The position numbers and the translations under genes are program-made. Source: Rhodothermales bacterium (GTDB taxonomy: Bacteria; Bacteroidota; Rhodothermia; Rhodothermales; Bin80). Taken from it: DNA of 64,000 nt. Positions 47,351 through 56,889 of the stretch are shown here, piece by piece. How positions within the stretch are numbered: the first letter of the stretch is position 1; each line of letters opens with the position of its first letter. The stretch spans positions 1,304,819 to 1,368,818 of the forward strand of contig OX638318.1 of NCBI GenBank assembly GCA_951812585.1, in the 5' to 3' direction. Below the pieces are notes generated by a model. The model made no database searches. It saw only the letters and a program-made list of their open reading frames with translations, and was not told the DNA's origin.

Positions 47351-47812
47351 ATGGCCATTTACGACCTTACTGTCAACGGAGAGGCGCACACGGTTGATGT
47401 GCAGCCTGACACACCGCTCCTCTGGGTGCTGCGGGATCATCTGAAATTGCCTGGCACCAAGTTCGGCTGCGGCATTGCACAGTGTGGTGCCTGCACGGTG
47501 CTCCTTGGGGACAACGCCATCCGCTCGTGCTCCTTCCCGGTCGCCGGCGTTGGCCAGGTGCCCGTCACCACGATCGAAGGCCTCTCTCCAGATGGCAGCC
47601 ATCCACTGCAAGAGGCATGGTTGGCGCATGACGTGCCCCAGTGCGGGTATTGCCAGGCGGGCCAGATCATGAATGCCGCTGCGCTGCTTAAAGCCAAGCC
47701 GCAGCCTACCGATGAGGAGATAGACCAGGGAATGGACGGCAATCTCTGCCGATGCGGCACGTACCTGCGTATTCGGGCAGCCATCAAGACCGCTTCCGCC
47801 AATATGGGCTAG
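47351..47812 (+). CDS. 2Fe-2S subunit of xanthine-dehydrogenase-family enzyme (IorA-like)
   Basis: A 153-residue electron-transfer subunit. The plant-type 2Fe-2S cysteines are C40, C45, C48 and C60 ([12 protein letters not shown] region from 38), and the second cluster uses C98, C101, C133 and C135 (CGYC, CRC). Short length without FAD domain is typical of isoquinoline-1-oxidoreductase-type enzymes. The large molybdenum subunit follows 27 bp later. Substrate is not clear from sequence; aldehydes or N-heterocycles are known for the family. Confidence 0.93.
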   Translation: MAIYDLTVNGEAHTVDVQPDTPLLWVLRDHLKLPGTKFGCGIAQCGACTVLLGDNAIRSCSFPVAGVGQVPVTTIEGLSPDGSHPLQEAWLAHDVPQCGYCQAGQIMNAAALLKAKPQPTDEEIDQGMDGNLCRCGTYLRIRAAIKTASANMG

Positions 47813-47839
47813 GCCTTTTCACCCAAACCATCAATCACT

Positions 47840-50032
47840 GTGTCCACGCAATCAGTATCCCGGCGCACGTTCCTCAAGGCCTCCGCGCTGTCAGGGGGTG
47901 GCTTCGTCCTTGGTTTTCACTGGCTTTCCAAGACCGCCAGCGGCGCGCCTGGGAGCGCACCCGCTGACGCCAACCAGGCGATTAATGCTTTTCTATCCAT
48001 CGCCTCCGATGGAACAGTTACGATCCAGTCGCCCAACCCTGAGATCGGACAGAACGTCAAGACATCCATGCCCATGATCGTGGCGGAGGAGCTTGATGTG
48101 GACTGGGCGGATGTTGTCGTCGAGCAAGCGGGGTTGGACACGCAGAACTTTCGCCGCCAGCTCGCCGGAGGCAGCCAGTCTATCCGGCTCAGCTGGAAAC
48201 CCCTGCGCACCGCGGGCGCAACCGCCCGCCGCATGCTGCTGGAGGCAGCTGCGCAGCGCCTGGAAGTCCCGGTAACCACGCTGACGACGCAGTCCGGTGT
48301 CATCACGCATCCTGCTTCTGGTCGTACGCTCACCTACGGGGAGGTTGCCGCGGATGCGGCAAGCGTAGAGCTGACTGCGGACGTAGACCTGAAAGATCCG
48401 AGCACGTTTCGCATCATCGGGACGACGCGCAAGAACGTGGATGGCCACAAGATTGTCACCGGCCAGCCCCTGTACGGCATTGATGTGGACCGTGAGGACA
48501 TGCTTCTCGCCATGATCGTGCACGCGCCTGGCTTCGGGATGCGGCTGCGGTCCATGGACGATGCCGCGGCGCGGGCGATGTCCGGCGTGGTGGACATCTT
48601 CACCATTGATGCCTCGGTTGCAGACCGGCAGTGGAGCGATGTCAATGCTTTCACAGAGAAGGTGGTTGTGGTGGGTACCTCCACTTGGGAGGTCCTTAAA
48701 GCCAAGCAGGCGCTCGTGCTTGAATGGGAAACCGATGGCTCGCCGGAATCCACGGAGTACCACGAGCAGCAGTTGTCAGACCTGCTCAGTGCTACGGGTG
48801 TCCGCGTGGGACGGCGTGACGGAGATCCTGAGGCGGCCTTTGCGCGCGCAGCGAAGGTGATCGAGCGTACTTTCAGCACGCCGTTCTGGGCGCATAACAC
48901 GCTGGAGCCTATGAACTTCTTTGCGCATGTGCAGGGTGATCGCGCAGAGCTGTTGGGCCCGGTTCAGACGCCGGAATTCCTTCGCAGCTCGGTTGCCAGT
49001 GCGTGCAACCTCCCGGAGGACAACATCTCTATTGGCCTCACGCGCATGGGCGGCGGATTCGGCAGGCGGCTGTACGGCAACTTCGGAGTGGAAGCCGCGG
49101 TGATTTCGCAGAAGCTGCAGGCTCCTGTCAAGCTGCTCTATACGCGCGAAGACGATATGACGCAGGGCACGTATCGCCCGACCTACAAGGTGCATTACCG
49201 CGCGGGCCTGGACGATGCAGGGAACCTGATCGCCTTCTCCGTGCGTGGCGCTGGTGTGAACGAAAGCCCCGTGTTTGCCAACCGATTTCCCGCCGGTGCG
49301 GTGGACAACTACTTGGCGGAGCTTGTCGTGCTGGATTCTGATGTGACTACGGGGGCCTTTCGCGCGCCGCGCAGTAATTTCATCGCGGGAGCTGAGCAAA
49401 GCTTCCTGGACGAAGTCGCCCACGCAGCGGGCAAAGATCCTATCGACTTCCGGCTTGAATTGTTTGATCGGGCCTTGAACAATCCGGTAGGCGAAGACAA
49501 CGACTACGATCCGGCGCGCTATGCCGGCACGCTCAGGCTCGTACGCGAAAAGTCCGGATGGGACCAGGCCAAGCCCGGCGTGTATCGCGGCATCAGCGCC
49601 TACTATTGCCACAATTCGTATGTCGCGCAGGTTTTGGACATTGCCATGGGCGACGCCGGGCCGCAGGTGCAGAAGGTCTGGTGCGCCATTGACTGCGGCA
49701 TTGTGATCAACCCCGATGCCGCGCGCAACCAGGTGGAGGGGGGCATTGTGGACGGCATCGGCCATGCCATGTATGCAGGACTGTCCTTTGCGGACGGCAA
49801 GCCAGAGCAGGACAACTTTCACACGTATCGCATGATTCGCATGAGCGAGGCGCCGCGCGAGATCGATACGTTCTTCGTCGACAACGGGATAGACCCAACC
49901 GGGCTTGGCGAACCGTCGCTGCCGCCGGTAGCGGGGGCACTCGCCAACGCGTACTTCCAGGCAACAGATCTCCGCCTGGACACGCAGCCATTCATTCAAG
50001 CCATGCAGCGCGTGCGGCAGCCGGAGGGCTAG
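47840..50032 (+). CDS. Molybdopterin-binding subunit of xanthine-dehydrogenase-family enzyme (IorB-like), Tat-exported
   Basis: A 730-residue large subunit starting at GTG 47840. The N-terminus SRRTFLKASALSGGG is a Tat signal, so the complex is assembled in the cytoplasm and exported to the periplasm, as for IorB-type enzymes. The body has the duplicated molybdopterin-binding fold with DLKDPSTFRIIGT, GQPLYGIDVD, TRMGGGFGRRLYG (MPT-binding loop), TGAFRAPRSNF, and the C-terminal GLGEPSLPPVAGALANA with the catalytic Glu. Likely a periplasmic hydroxylase or aldehyde oxidase that delivers electrons to cytochrome c. Confidence 0.92.
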   Translation: MSTQSVSRRTFLKASALSGGGFVLGFHWLSKTASGAPGSAPADANQAINAFLSIASDGTVTIQSPNPEIGQNVKTSMPMIVAEELDVDWADVVVEQAGLDTQNFRRQLAGGSQSIRLSWKPLRTAGATARRMLLEAAAQRLEVPVTTLTTQSGVITHPASGRTLTYGEVAADAASVELTADVDLKDPSTFRIIGTTRKNVDGHKIVTGQPLYGIDVDREDMLLAMIVHAPGFGMRLRSMDDAAARAMSGVVDIFTIDASVADRQWSDVNAFTEKVVVVGTSTWEVLKAKQALVLEWETDGSPESTEYHEQQLSDLLSATGVRVGRRDGDPEAAFARAAKVIERTFSTPFWAHNTLEPMNFFAHVQGDRAELLGPVQTPEFLRSSVASACNLPEDNISIGLTRMGGGFGRRLYGNFGVEAAVISQKLQAPVKLLYTREDDMTQGTYRPTYKVHYRAGLDDAGNLIAFSVRGAGVNESPVFANRFPAGAVDNYLAELVVLDSDVTTGAFRAPRSNFIAGAEQSFLDEVAHAAGKDPIDFRLELFDRALNNPVGEDNDYDPARYAGTLRLVREKSGWDQAKPGVYRGISAYYCHNSYVAQVLDIAMGDAGPQVQKVWCAIDCGIVINPDAARNQVEGGIVDGIGHAMYAGLSFADGKPEQDNFHTYRMIRMSEAPREIDTFFVDNGIDPTGLGEPSLPPVAGALANAYFQATDLRLDTQPFIQAMQRVRQPEG

Positions 50033-50601
50033 TGGCCCGCAGCTGCCTGTAAGCATTTGAATCCTTCCGTGAATATCTGCGACAGGATTCCAAGAACCGG
50101 GTTTTGAGAACGCTGCCTGCGCACCCATCGTTTTCGGGAAGATGCGCTGAGACCGGCGTCTGGACCGATTGGTTGGCATTGGTCCGCCACGCTCGCAGGT
50201 GATCTCCCGGATGCTCGCGACAAAGCGCGACTCTTTACAAGCGCTGCGCGCATCACGGGCCGTGAGGCGACCAGTATTGCGTACGGTGCCATGCAGCGCA
50301 CCAAGCGTCGGGTACATGAGGCATGAGCTGCAGATGCTTTTGGCGCAGCGACATGCAGGCCATCCTTCATTGCAGGGGCGCGCGGCTGCTGGGTGCACAT
50401 TGCAAGGGTGCGCCGCTGGAACATCAAGACGTTCCGATAACAAGCAGGAAACCCTCAATATCAACGCACAGCATCCAGCACTTGGCCTGAAGCCCCAATC
50501 TTTGATGCAGGCAGCACTTGTTTGACCTCCGATATGCCCATCCAGCTGGGAAACACAGGCTGGCGGTGCGTGGATCCCACTGCATTCCCACAAGTCGGTT
50601 C
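50033..50601. other. Intergenic region without recognisable gene
   Basis: About 570 bp between iorB and a sulfatase. The sulfatase frame is open for 84 bp upstream of the chosen start, but without a signal. No other coding or RNA feature is visible. Confidence 0.5.
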
Positions 50602-52014
50602 ATGCGTTCGACAATTATTCCGCTAGCTGCCGCGCTGCTCGTTGTTTTCGCCGGCTCCATGTTCGTCGGCTGCATGGGTGAAAATCGCCCGATGCCCGCT
50701 GCCGCCAAGCTGCCACCGCCCAACATCGTGCTGCTCTACTTTGATGATCTGGGGTGGAAAGACGTAGGGTTCAACGGTAGCCGCTACTATGAAACGCCCA
50801 ACATTGACCGGCTGGCAAGCGAAGGAATCATTTTCACCGATGCCTATGCCAACGCGCCTAATTGTGCGCCAAGCCGGGCTTCGCTGATGACTGGGCTCTA
50901 TGCGCCGCGGCACAAGATCTATACCGTGGGAAGCTCGGCGCGGGGCAGAGAAGAAAACCGCCGGATGGTTCCGGCACCCAATACAAGAGAGCTGGCGCTT
51001 CACTTCGTGACAGTGGCCGAAGCGCTACGCGAGGCAGGGTACACAACCGGGCATTTTGGCAAGTGGCATCTCGGCGGTACGGGCTTTCACCCCGAAGACC
51101 AGGGCTTTGGCGTGAATGTGGGTGGGTATTTCAGCGGAAGCCCGCGCGGCGGCTATTTCTCCCCGTACAGCAATCCCGCGTTGGTGGATGGCCCGGAAGG
51201 AGAATACCTGACTGATCGGTTGACTCACGAAGCCATGGCCTTCATTTCCGGGAACCGGGCGCGGCCATTCTTCCTTTTCCTCTCGCATTATGCCGTGCAT
51301 ACGCCCATTCAGGCCAAGGCTGACCTCATCGCGGGATACGAAGCCAAGTCTCCGGATGGCCGGCAGAACAACCCCGTTTATGCAGCCATGATCGAGAGCG
51401 CCGATCAAAGCGTAGGACAGGTGCTGAACCATCTGGACACGTTGGGCTTGGGGGACGACACCGTCGTACTCTTCTTTTCCGACAACGGTGGTGCCATGCA
51501 GGCTACCTCCAACGAGCCACTAAGGGGTCACAAGGGAATGCTGTACGAAGGAGGCATTCGCGTGCCGTTGGCCATTCGGTGGCCCGGTGAGATTGCCCCG
51601 GGCCGCGTGGAAGACACGCCGGTGATTGGCATCGACCTGTACCCGACGCTTCTGGATATTGCCGGTGTCGAGAGGCCGGGCCAGAGGCCGGACGGTATGA
51701 GCCTGATGCCCCTTTTAACCGGTACGGACGTGCTGTCGGCAAGGAGTCTCTACTGGCACTTTCCCGCGTATCTGGAAATGCCGCGTGGATTTCCCGGACC
51801 ATGGCGCACGACCCCGGCCGGAGCCATTCGTCGCGGCGACTTCAAGCTGATCGAGTTTTTTGAGGACGGCACGCTGGAACTTTACAACCTGCGGAGCGAC
51901 ATACAGGAAACGTCAAACCTGGCCGAAAGCATGCCGGAAATGGCTGAGGTGTTGCACGAGCGCCTGCAGGCTTGGCGTGAGGAAACAGGAGCCGATATGC
52001 CGTTGCCAAAATAG
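50602..52014 (+). CDS. Sulfatase, lipoprotein
   Basis: A 470-residue sulfatase. ATG 50602 starts a lipoprotein signal (AGSMFVGC, Cys 24). The metal pair DD is at 48-49, the formylglycine motif C88-A-P-S-R92 is intact, and the second metal block is FFSDNGGAM. HFGKWHLGG carries the conserved Lys and His of the sulfatase active site. C-terminal block ELYNLRSDIQETSNLAE is complete. It belongs to the arylsulfatase A-like group and stands alone, away from the glycan locus at the left end; whether it acts with it is unknown. Confidence 0.92.
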   Translation: MRSTIIPLAAALLVVFAGSMFVGCMGENRPMPAAAKLPPPNIVLLYFDDLGWKDVGFNGSRYYETPNIDRLASEGIIFTDAYANAPNCAPSRASLMTGLYAPRHKIYTVGSSARGREENRRMVPAPNTRELALHFVTVAEALREAGYTTGHFGKWHLGGTGFHPEDQGFGVNVGGYFSGSPRGGYFSPYSNPALVDGPEGEYLTDRLTHEAMAFISGNRARPFFLFLSHYAVHTPIQAKADLIAGYEAKSPDGRQNNPVYAAMIESADQSVGQVLNHLDTLGLGDDTVVLFFSDNGGAMQATSNEPLRGHKGMLYEGGIRVPLAIRWPGEIAPGRVEDTPVIGIDLYPTLLDIAGVERPGQRPDGMSLMPLLTGTDVLSARSLYWHFPAYLEMPRGFPGPWRTTPAGAIRRGDFKLIEFFEDGTLELYNLRSDIQETSNLAESMPEMAEVLHERLQAWREETGADMPLPK

Positions 52015-52461
52015 GCCATGGCCATTTACGAGCCGCAACCGTGGAAATCAAAACAGCTGCACGGCTACGTCATACGATTCCTGCTTCAAGAGCATCCTCT
52101 TGCGCAACCTAGCCTTTCCGCAAACTTCGAACCACGTATCGCGCGCAAACGCGCGGCTAACTGACACGGCCAACCGACTGTGGTACTACGTACTGTGGCA
52201 CTACGGGGCGCGTTCGGCTGCCCGAATGTCCGCCGCTGAGCACCTGCTCGGGTCAACCCGCGACGCGTGCGACCTAAGCGTCCCCCCAACCTGATTCTGC
52301 TGGAGCATGCCGCGAATCTATGCAGCAAGGTTCACGATGCCAGCAGGCAGGGCCGCGTAAACGTCAGCGGCGCAAAGGCATTAAGAAGTATCGGCGATGT
52401 GCGTCTATGTGCACGAGCAGCTTTTGGGGCTTGCGCGTCGAAGGAGGCCCGACATTGCAAC
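52015..52461. other. Intergenic region without recognisable gene
   Basis: About 450 bp between two convergent genes. Long frames antisense to the Fe-S oxidoreductase extend into it but have no domain. No clear terminator was recognised. Confidence 0.45.
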
Positions 52462-54468
52462 CTAATCGGAGAGGCGCTCCGCCAAGAGCTCGGCTACGTC
52501 TTTGACAACCAGTGGCTTGGCGTCCTTATTGGCTGCATCCGTCATCATAGTCAGGCAGAAGGGGCAACCCGTCGCGAGCGTTTGGGCGCCCGTGCCTGCT
52601 GCTTCTTCGTAACGGAGGCTGCTCACCGTGGGAGGTTCTTCTTCCATCCACATCTGCGCGCCTCCAGCGCCGCAGCAGAACGACTGCTTGCCACGGCGTG
52701 GCATCTCCAGTATCGGCAGCGCAAGCCCTTGCAACGCGTCCCGCGGTGCATCCACGATGCCATTTTGGCGGCCCAGGTAGCACGGATCGTGAAACGTCAC
52801 GCCGTCACCATTGGGTTGGGATTTAAGGTCAAGCTTCTCTTCAGCCAAGAGCTCCGCCAAAAGCTGCGTGTGGTGAATCACTTCGTAGTGCCCACCGAGG
52901 GCCCCGTACTCCTTGCCGAGCGTGTGCAGGCAATGCGGGCATGTGGTCAGGATGCGCTTGGGGCGCACCTTGTTCAGGGTCGCAATGTTGCCCCGCGCCA
53001 GGGTGTCGAAGAGGTACTCGTTGCCGCTACGACGGGCCGCGTCGCCGGTGCATCGCTCCTGGGCTCCCAGCACGGCAAATCGCACGCCGCCCGCATGCAA
53101 GAGCTTTACGAGGCTACGCGCGGTCATTTGGGCACGCTGATCATAGGATGGCGCACAACCTACCCACCACAGGATGTCCGCGTCCGGATCGTCGGCGATA
53201 GTCGGCACGTCGAGCCCGTCGGCCCAGGCCGTCCTGTCGGCAGCCCCGAGGTTCCACGGATTGCCATTGCGCTCCATGCCGCGGTATGCGCCTGTAAGCT
53301 CCGCTGGAAACCGATCCTCCATCAGCACTTCGCTCCGCCGTATGGCCAGAATGTCCAGCATCGGTTCATTGCCTACGGGGCAGATGTCTACGCACGCTCC
53401 GCACGCCGTGCAGGCCCATAGCGCCGATTCTGTGATCGCATACTCCAGCAGCGTCTTTTCCGAGGCGGCACCCTCGGCCAACGTGTGCATGTGCTCGTTC
53501 AGGAAGTACCGCTTATTGACTTCCAGGGCTGCCGGAGAGAGGTCCTTGCCGCTAGCGTACGCAGGGCATACGTCCTGGCACCGATTGCACATGATGCATG
53601 CAAAGGCATCCACGAGGCTTGTCGCCGGCAAGTCTTCGATGTGGCGCGCGCCGAAGGTCTCCAGCGACTCATCTTCAAAGTCGATGGGATCCAACGCGCC
53701 CATAGAGGTGCGTTCGGGCTTCGTCCAGTAATTGAAGCCCGCCATGATGAAGTGAAAGTGCTTCGTATACGGGAAGTAAGGAACAAAGAGCAGGATGAGT
53801 CCCAGCGCACCCCACCAGCACAGGTGGCGGCCAAGCACATGGTTGGCCTCGCCCAGAAGCGGCGCGATGGCGCTGGCCAGGGGTTGGTAGCGATCAGGGC
53901 CCTCCGCCGCTACGCCGTAGGCTTCGCCCAGGATCCTAAGGCCTACGTGGAGGACGATGAAGAGCCCTACGATCAGCGAATCGCGCGAAACGGTAAGCTG
54001 CATGAACTTGACCTGAACCGACGGAATGTGCCTGATGTCGCTCCGAAACGACAGCCGGCGCTTCTCTGGCGTCCAAAACCGTCGCACCAGGAGTGCCACC
54101 ATGCCGATGAGTACCAATCCGCTGAAGATGTCTGCACCCAGGCGATACAGGTTTCCAAGCACGCCGCGCCCCATAAGGTGCATACCGGTATAGCCCCAGA
54201 CCACATCCAGCACATTGACTGCCAGGTAGAAGACAAAGCCCCAGGCGATCATGGCGTGCACGACGCTCGTGACCCGACGCGCCTTCCAGATGGGCTTCAT
54301 GATGATCCAGGTCCCGAGCGCCTTCGCCATCCGCTTGCACTGCAGCCGGGGCTGCGGACCTGTGCCTCTGCCAATCGTCTTGAAGACGGCCGTGAAACCG
54401 CGCCACGCTGCGTACGCGGAGCACCCCGCAGCGAGAGCAAAGAGCACCTTTTCTATTGCCGTGAGCAT
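52462..54468 (-). CDS. Membrane-bound (Fe-S)-binding oxidoreductase with CCG domains (HdrD/GlpC-like)
   Basis: A 668-residue fusion. The N-terminal about 250 residues have five membrane helices of the heterodisulfide-reductase/NarI-type cytochrome b kind. Two 4Fe-4S motifs follow: CIMCNRCQDVCP (about 290) and CTACGACVDICP (about 350). The C-terminal part has two cysteine-rich CCG domains (TTCPHC, DPCYLG and SFCCGAGGAQMWM near 600). Such proteins pass electrons between quinones and soluble partners, for example in lactate, glycolate or acyl-CoA oxidation. The gene may be transcribed from the TACCTTGC element 24 bp upstream. Confidence 0.9.
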   Translation of the reverse strand: MLTAIEKVLFALAAGCSAYAAWRGFTAVFKTIGRGTGPQPRLQCKRMAKALGTWIIMKPIWKARRVTSVVHAMIAWGFVFYLAVNVLDVVWGYTGMHLMGRGVLGNLYRLGADIFSGLVLIGMVALLVRRFWTPEKRRLSFRSDIRHIPSVQVKFMQLTVSRDSLIVGLFIVLHVGLRILGEAYGVAAEGPDRYQPLASAIAPLLGEANHVLGRHLCWWGALGLILLFVPYFPYTKHFHFIMAGFNYWTKPERTSMGALDPIDFEDESLETFGARHIEDLPATSLVDAFACIMCNRCQDVCPAYASGKDLSPAALEVNKRYFLNEHMHTLAEGAASEKTLLEYAITESALWACTACGACVDICPVGNEPMLDILAIRRSEVLMEDRFPAELTGAYRGMERNGNPWNLGAADRTAWADGLDVPTIADDPDADILWWVGCAPSYDQRAQMTARSLVKLLHAGGVRFAVLGAQERCTGDAARRSGNEYLFDTLARGNIATLNKVRPKRILTTCPHCLHTLGKEYGALGGHYEVIHHTQLLAELLAEEKLDLKSQPNGDGVTFHDPCYLGRQNGIVDAPRDALQGLALPILEMPRRGKQSFCCGAGGAQMWMEEEPPTVSSLRYEEAAGTGAQTLATGCPFCLTMMTDAANKDAKPLVVKDVAELLAERLSD

Positions 54469-54491
54469 GGAACGCAGTCGAACTTAGCGAT

Positions 54492-54499
54492 GCAAGGTA
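54492..54499 (-). promoter_or_regulatory. Candidate promoter element TACCTTGC of the Fe-S oxidoreductase
   Basis: The minus strand reads GTACCTTGCATC, identical over 12 bases with the element before the MFS gene, 24 bp before the ATG at 54468. Confidence 0.4.
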
Positions 54500-54587
54500 C
54501 GCCGAACCGTGTCAGGCGTACTTTGCATTTGCTGTGGCCGATGCCTCCGCGGCAGCGGCCACAGCTGATTCCGGGCAGGCCCTGGCG

Positions 54588-55853
54588 TCAGTCCAGCGTA
54601 TAAAGCGCTGGATCAATCTCCAGCCGTGTGCCCTGCAGGATGGCGTTATTGGCCACGATGGCAATCACGGTCGCTTCCAGTCCCCGCTGGTAATCTGCAG
54701 CCGGAGGGTAAGGCCCGAACTCGTGGTTGTCCATGAATTCTTTCAGGGCATACCAGAGCGGCGTTTCTACGTTGGGATCATCCTCCGTAGGGTCCTGGTT
54801 CTGGGCATCCAGCTGCGTGGCGTTCGCCAGGAGGGCGATGCCTGTTTCCTTGTAGAACTTGTCCTTGCGCGCATACACCTCCCAGCCCAGCATGGGCGCA
54901 TCCACCTCCTTGAACATCCAGGCCTTTCCGCGGTCGCGAAACAGTATCGTGCTGTCCGTGCCGTAGTACGCCTCATACGCATCATCAAAGGAGCTCGCCA
55001 GCGTGGCATCGAACATCATGTTCATGCCGCTCGGAAACTCAAACATCGCCTGCACCGTGTCCGGCACCTCGCGATCATCTTGCCACGCCATGATCTGGCC
55101 GAATCCTGAAACCGCCTGGGGCAAGGCGCCCAGGACCCAATACGCGACGTCCATCTGGTGGATACCATGTTCGCCCATGAGTCCGATCGATACATTCGGA
55201 TCCAGGCGCCAGTTCAGTGCCTGCACGCGCTGCTGATTCGGCGAAGTCCGTCGCCAGCTTTCGCGCCGATGCCACTGGGCCCGGGCCATCGCCGGACGTC
55301 CGATCGCACCGCTGCGTATGAACTGAAATACGGACCGGTGCTGCGGGTTGGAGCGGTTTTGCTGTCCGACCTGAAAGACCTGTTCGTCCACGACGGCCCG
55401 TGCTGCCGCCGCCATGGTGCGTGCATCCTCAATGGAGGATGCCATGGGTGCCTCGCAGTAGACGTTCTTTCCCGCGTCGAGCGCACTGAGGGCGATGTCT
55501 TTGTGCAGGTGCGTCGGCGTCGCGACTATTACGGCCTGGATGTCTGGATTATCCAGGAGCGCGCGGTAGTCTTCGTGCCGGCTCGCCTCAGGATAGTCCC
55601 GCTGCGCACGGCGGAGCATGGTCGCATAGTTGTCGCAAATGGCAACAAGGTGCGCGCCTGGCACCCGCTGCAGGGTGGACGCGATTTCGCGCCCTCGAGG
55701 CCCGTAGCCTATCAGTCCTATGTTGACCTCGATGTCGGAGGTTGGCCTGGGGTGGACTAGGGCGGGATCCGGCCGTATCTCCACGGCGCGGGAAAGCCCC
55801 AGCAGCGAAGCTGCGCTGGTGCTGGTCTTCAGAAAGTCTCGTCGACTGATCAT
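54588..55853 (-). CDS. Gfo/Idh/MocA-family oxidoreductase, Tat-exported
   Basis: A 421-residue NAD(P)-dependent dehydrogenase of sugar-like substrates. The Tat signal is SRRDFLKTSTSAASLLGL. The Rossmann motif is GLIGYGPRGREIA (about 46-58); the sugar-dehydrogenase motif that normally reads EKP is EAP here (YCEAPMASS), a substitution also known in one exported subgroup. The C-terminal domain carries HGIHQMDVAYWVLGA and MGEHGIHQ with likely catalytic His and Asp. Together with DUF1080 and sulfatase proteins it may oxidise sugars at C3. The ApbE gene precedes the next gene pair on the same strand: this gene starts 10 bp downstream of nothing but follows ApbE in reverse order, i.e. it is transcribed first and ApbE's stop lies 9 bp after its start region on the opposite end. 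Confidence 0.85.
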   Translation of the reverse strand: MISRRDFLKTSTSAASLLGLSRAVEIRPDPALVHPRPTSDIEVNIGLIGYGPRGREIASTLQRVPGAHLVAICDNYATMLRRAQRDYPEASRHEDYRALLDNPDIQAVIVATPTHLHKDIALSALDAGKNVYCEAPMASSIEDARTMAAAARAVVDEQVFQVGQQNRSNPQHRSVFQFIRSGAIGRPAMARAQWHRRESWRRTSPNQQRVQALNWRLDPNVSIGLMGEHGIHQMDVAYWVLGALPQAVSGFGQIMAWQDDREVPDTVQAMFEFPSGMNMMFDATLASSFDDAYEAYYGTDSTILFRDRGKAWMFKEVDAPMLGWEVYARKDKFYKETGIALLANATQLDAQNQDPTEDDPNVETPLWYALKEFMDNHEFGPYPPAADYQRGLEATVIAIVANNAILQGTRLEIDPALYTLD

Positions 55854-55862
55854 GCTGATGTG

Positions 55863-56822
55863 TTATGCGTGGTGGTGTAAGGCTTGCGCCGGCGCGTGGA
55901 GGTCAATTCCTTCAGCATAGACGCCCCGTGGGCCGTACGCTATGAGCAGCTTCAATTTATCAAATTGTTCAGTAGTTGACCGGCGCTCGTCTGGTGTCAT
56001 CACCATGAGCGCCGTGGAGAGGGCATCCGCTGTCGTGGCGGAATCGTGCACAACGGCCGCCATCTCCGCGCCCTGCACTGGCCCGCCGCTACGCGGATCG
56101 ATGACGTGTCCGTACGATTTGCCATCCTTTTCGAACGCCTTGCCCCACGCAGCCGAAACCGACAGTGCCTGGCCTTTCAGCGGCACGACCGCCAGAGGCG
56201 GATCGCCGCACGCATGGGTATGCGATGCGGGAAGTGCGATACGCCAGGCTGCCTCTTGCGGGGGTGCGTCCAGCGCGATGATACTGCTGGTGCCGCCATG
56301 CAGCAGCGCGCGCTGCACGCCGCATGTGCGCAGGACCTTGGCCGCCTCGTCGATGGCATAGCCTTTCCCGATGCCGCCCAAATCTATGCTTGCGCCTTCC
56401 TGCAGGAACGATACCGCTCGTTCGTTACGATGCAACACGACATGCTGCATGCCCACCTTGCTGCGTGCATCGTGCAGGGCGTCTGGTTCCGGCCAGGCTC
56501 CTTTGCCCCGAACGAATCCCCAGCACCGCATCAGCGGCGCTACGGTGATGTCGAAGGCACCCTGCGTCCAGGCGGTCATCTCCGCCGCTTGCGCAAGCAG
56601 CTCATAGGTTTGCTGAGAAACCCGCACTGGTTGCCGGTGCGCAGACCGGTTAACGCGGCCGACATCGCTGGTCGGGCGATAGAAGCTGAGCACCGCTTCG
56701 AGCCGGCGGATTTCGGCCAGTGCTTCCTCGCCTGCTGCGCGCAGGTCCATTACGCTTTCGCCATACAGGACCAGCTCAAAGCGTGTCGCCATGGCTTCCA
56801 GCGCGAGCCTGACCGTTTCCAT
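55863..56822 (-). CDS. FAD:protein FMN transferase (ApbE family), apparently without signal peptide
   Basis: A 319-residue flavin transferase that attaches FMN to a Thr of a target protein. With ATG 56820-56822 the protein starts METVRLALEAMATRFELVLYG, i.e. directly with the mature domain; no lipoprotein or Sec signal is visible, whereas most ApbE proteins are exported. The frame is open further upstream (to 56924), also without a signal. The Mg/FAD motif DLGGIGKGYAIDEA and HVIDPRSGGPV are intact, as is DSATTADALSTALMVM. Transcribed upstream of the Gfo/Idh gene on the same strand with 9 bp between them, so the two form an operon. The FMN acceptor protein is not evident in the window. Confidence 0.88.
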   Translation of the reverse strand: METVRLALEAMATRFELVLYGESVMDLRAAGEEALAEIRRLEAVLSFYRPTSDVGRVNRSAHRQPVRVSQQTYELLAQAAEMTAWTQGAFDITVAPLMRCWGFVRGKGAWPEPDALHDARSKVGMQHVVLHRNERAVSFLQEGASIDLGGIGKGYAIDEAAKVLRTCGVQRALLHGGTSSIIALDAPPQEAAWRIALPASHTHACGDPPLAVVPLKGQALSVSAAWGKAFEKDGKSYGHVIDPRSGGPVQGAEMAAVVHDSATTADALSTALMVMTPDERRSTTEQFDKLKLLIAYGPRGVYAEGIDLHAPAQALHHHA

Positions 56823-56889
56823 GCGACCCAGCGTTTTCCCGACGTTGCAACGATTGTATAGTGTTCGACAGCACCGCTCTGAGGCCCCC

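Noticed and set aside
52267-53421. 384-residue plus-strand frame opposite the Fe-S oxidoreductase
   Set aside because: It is antisense to the cysteine-rich C-terminal domains of the oxidoreductase and has no domain of its own.
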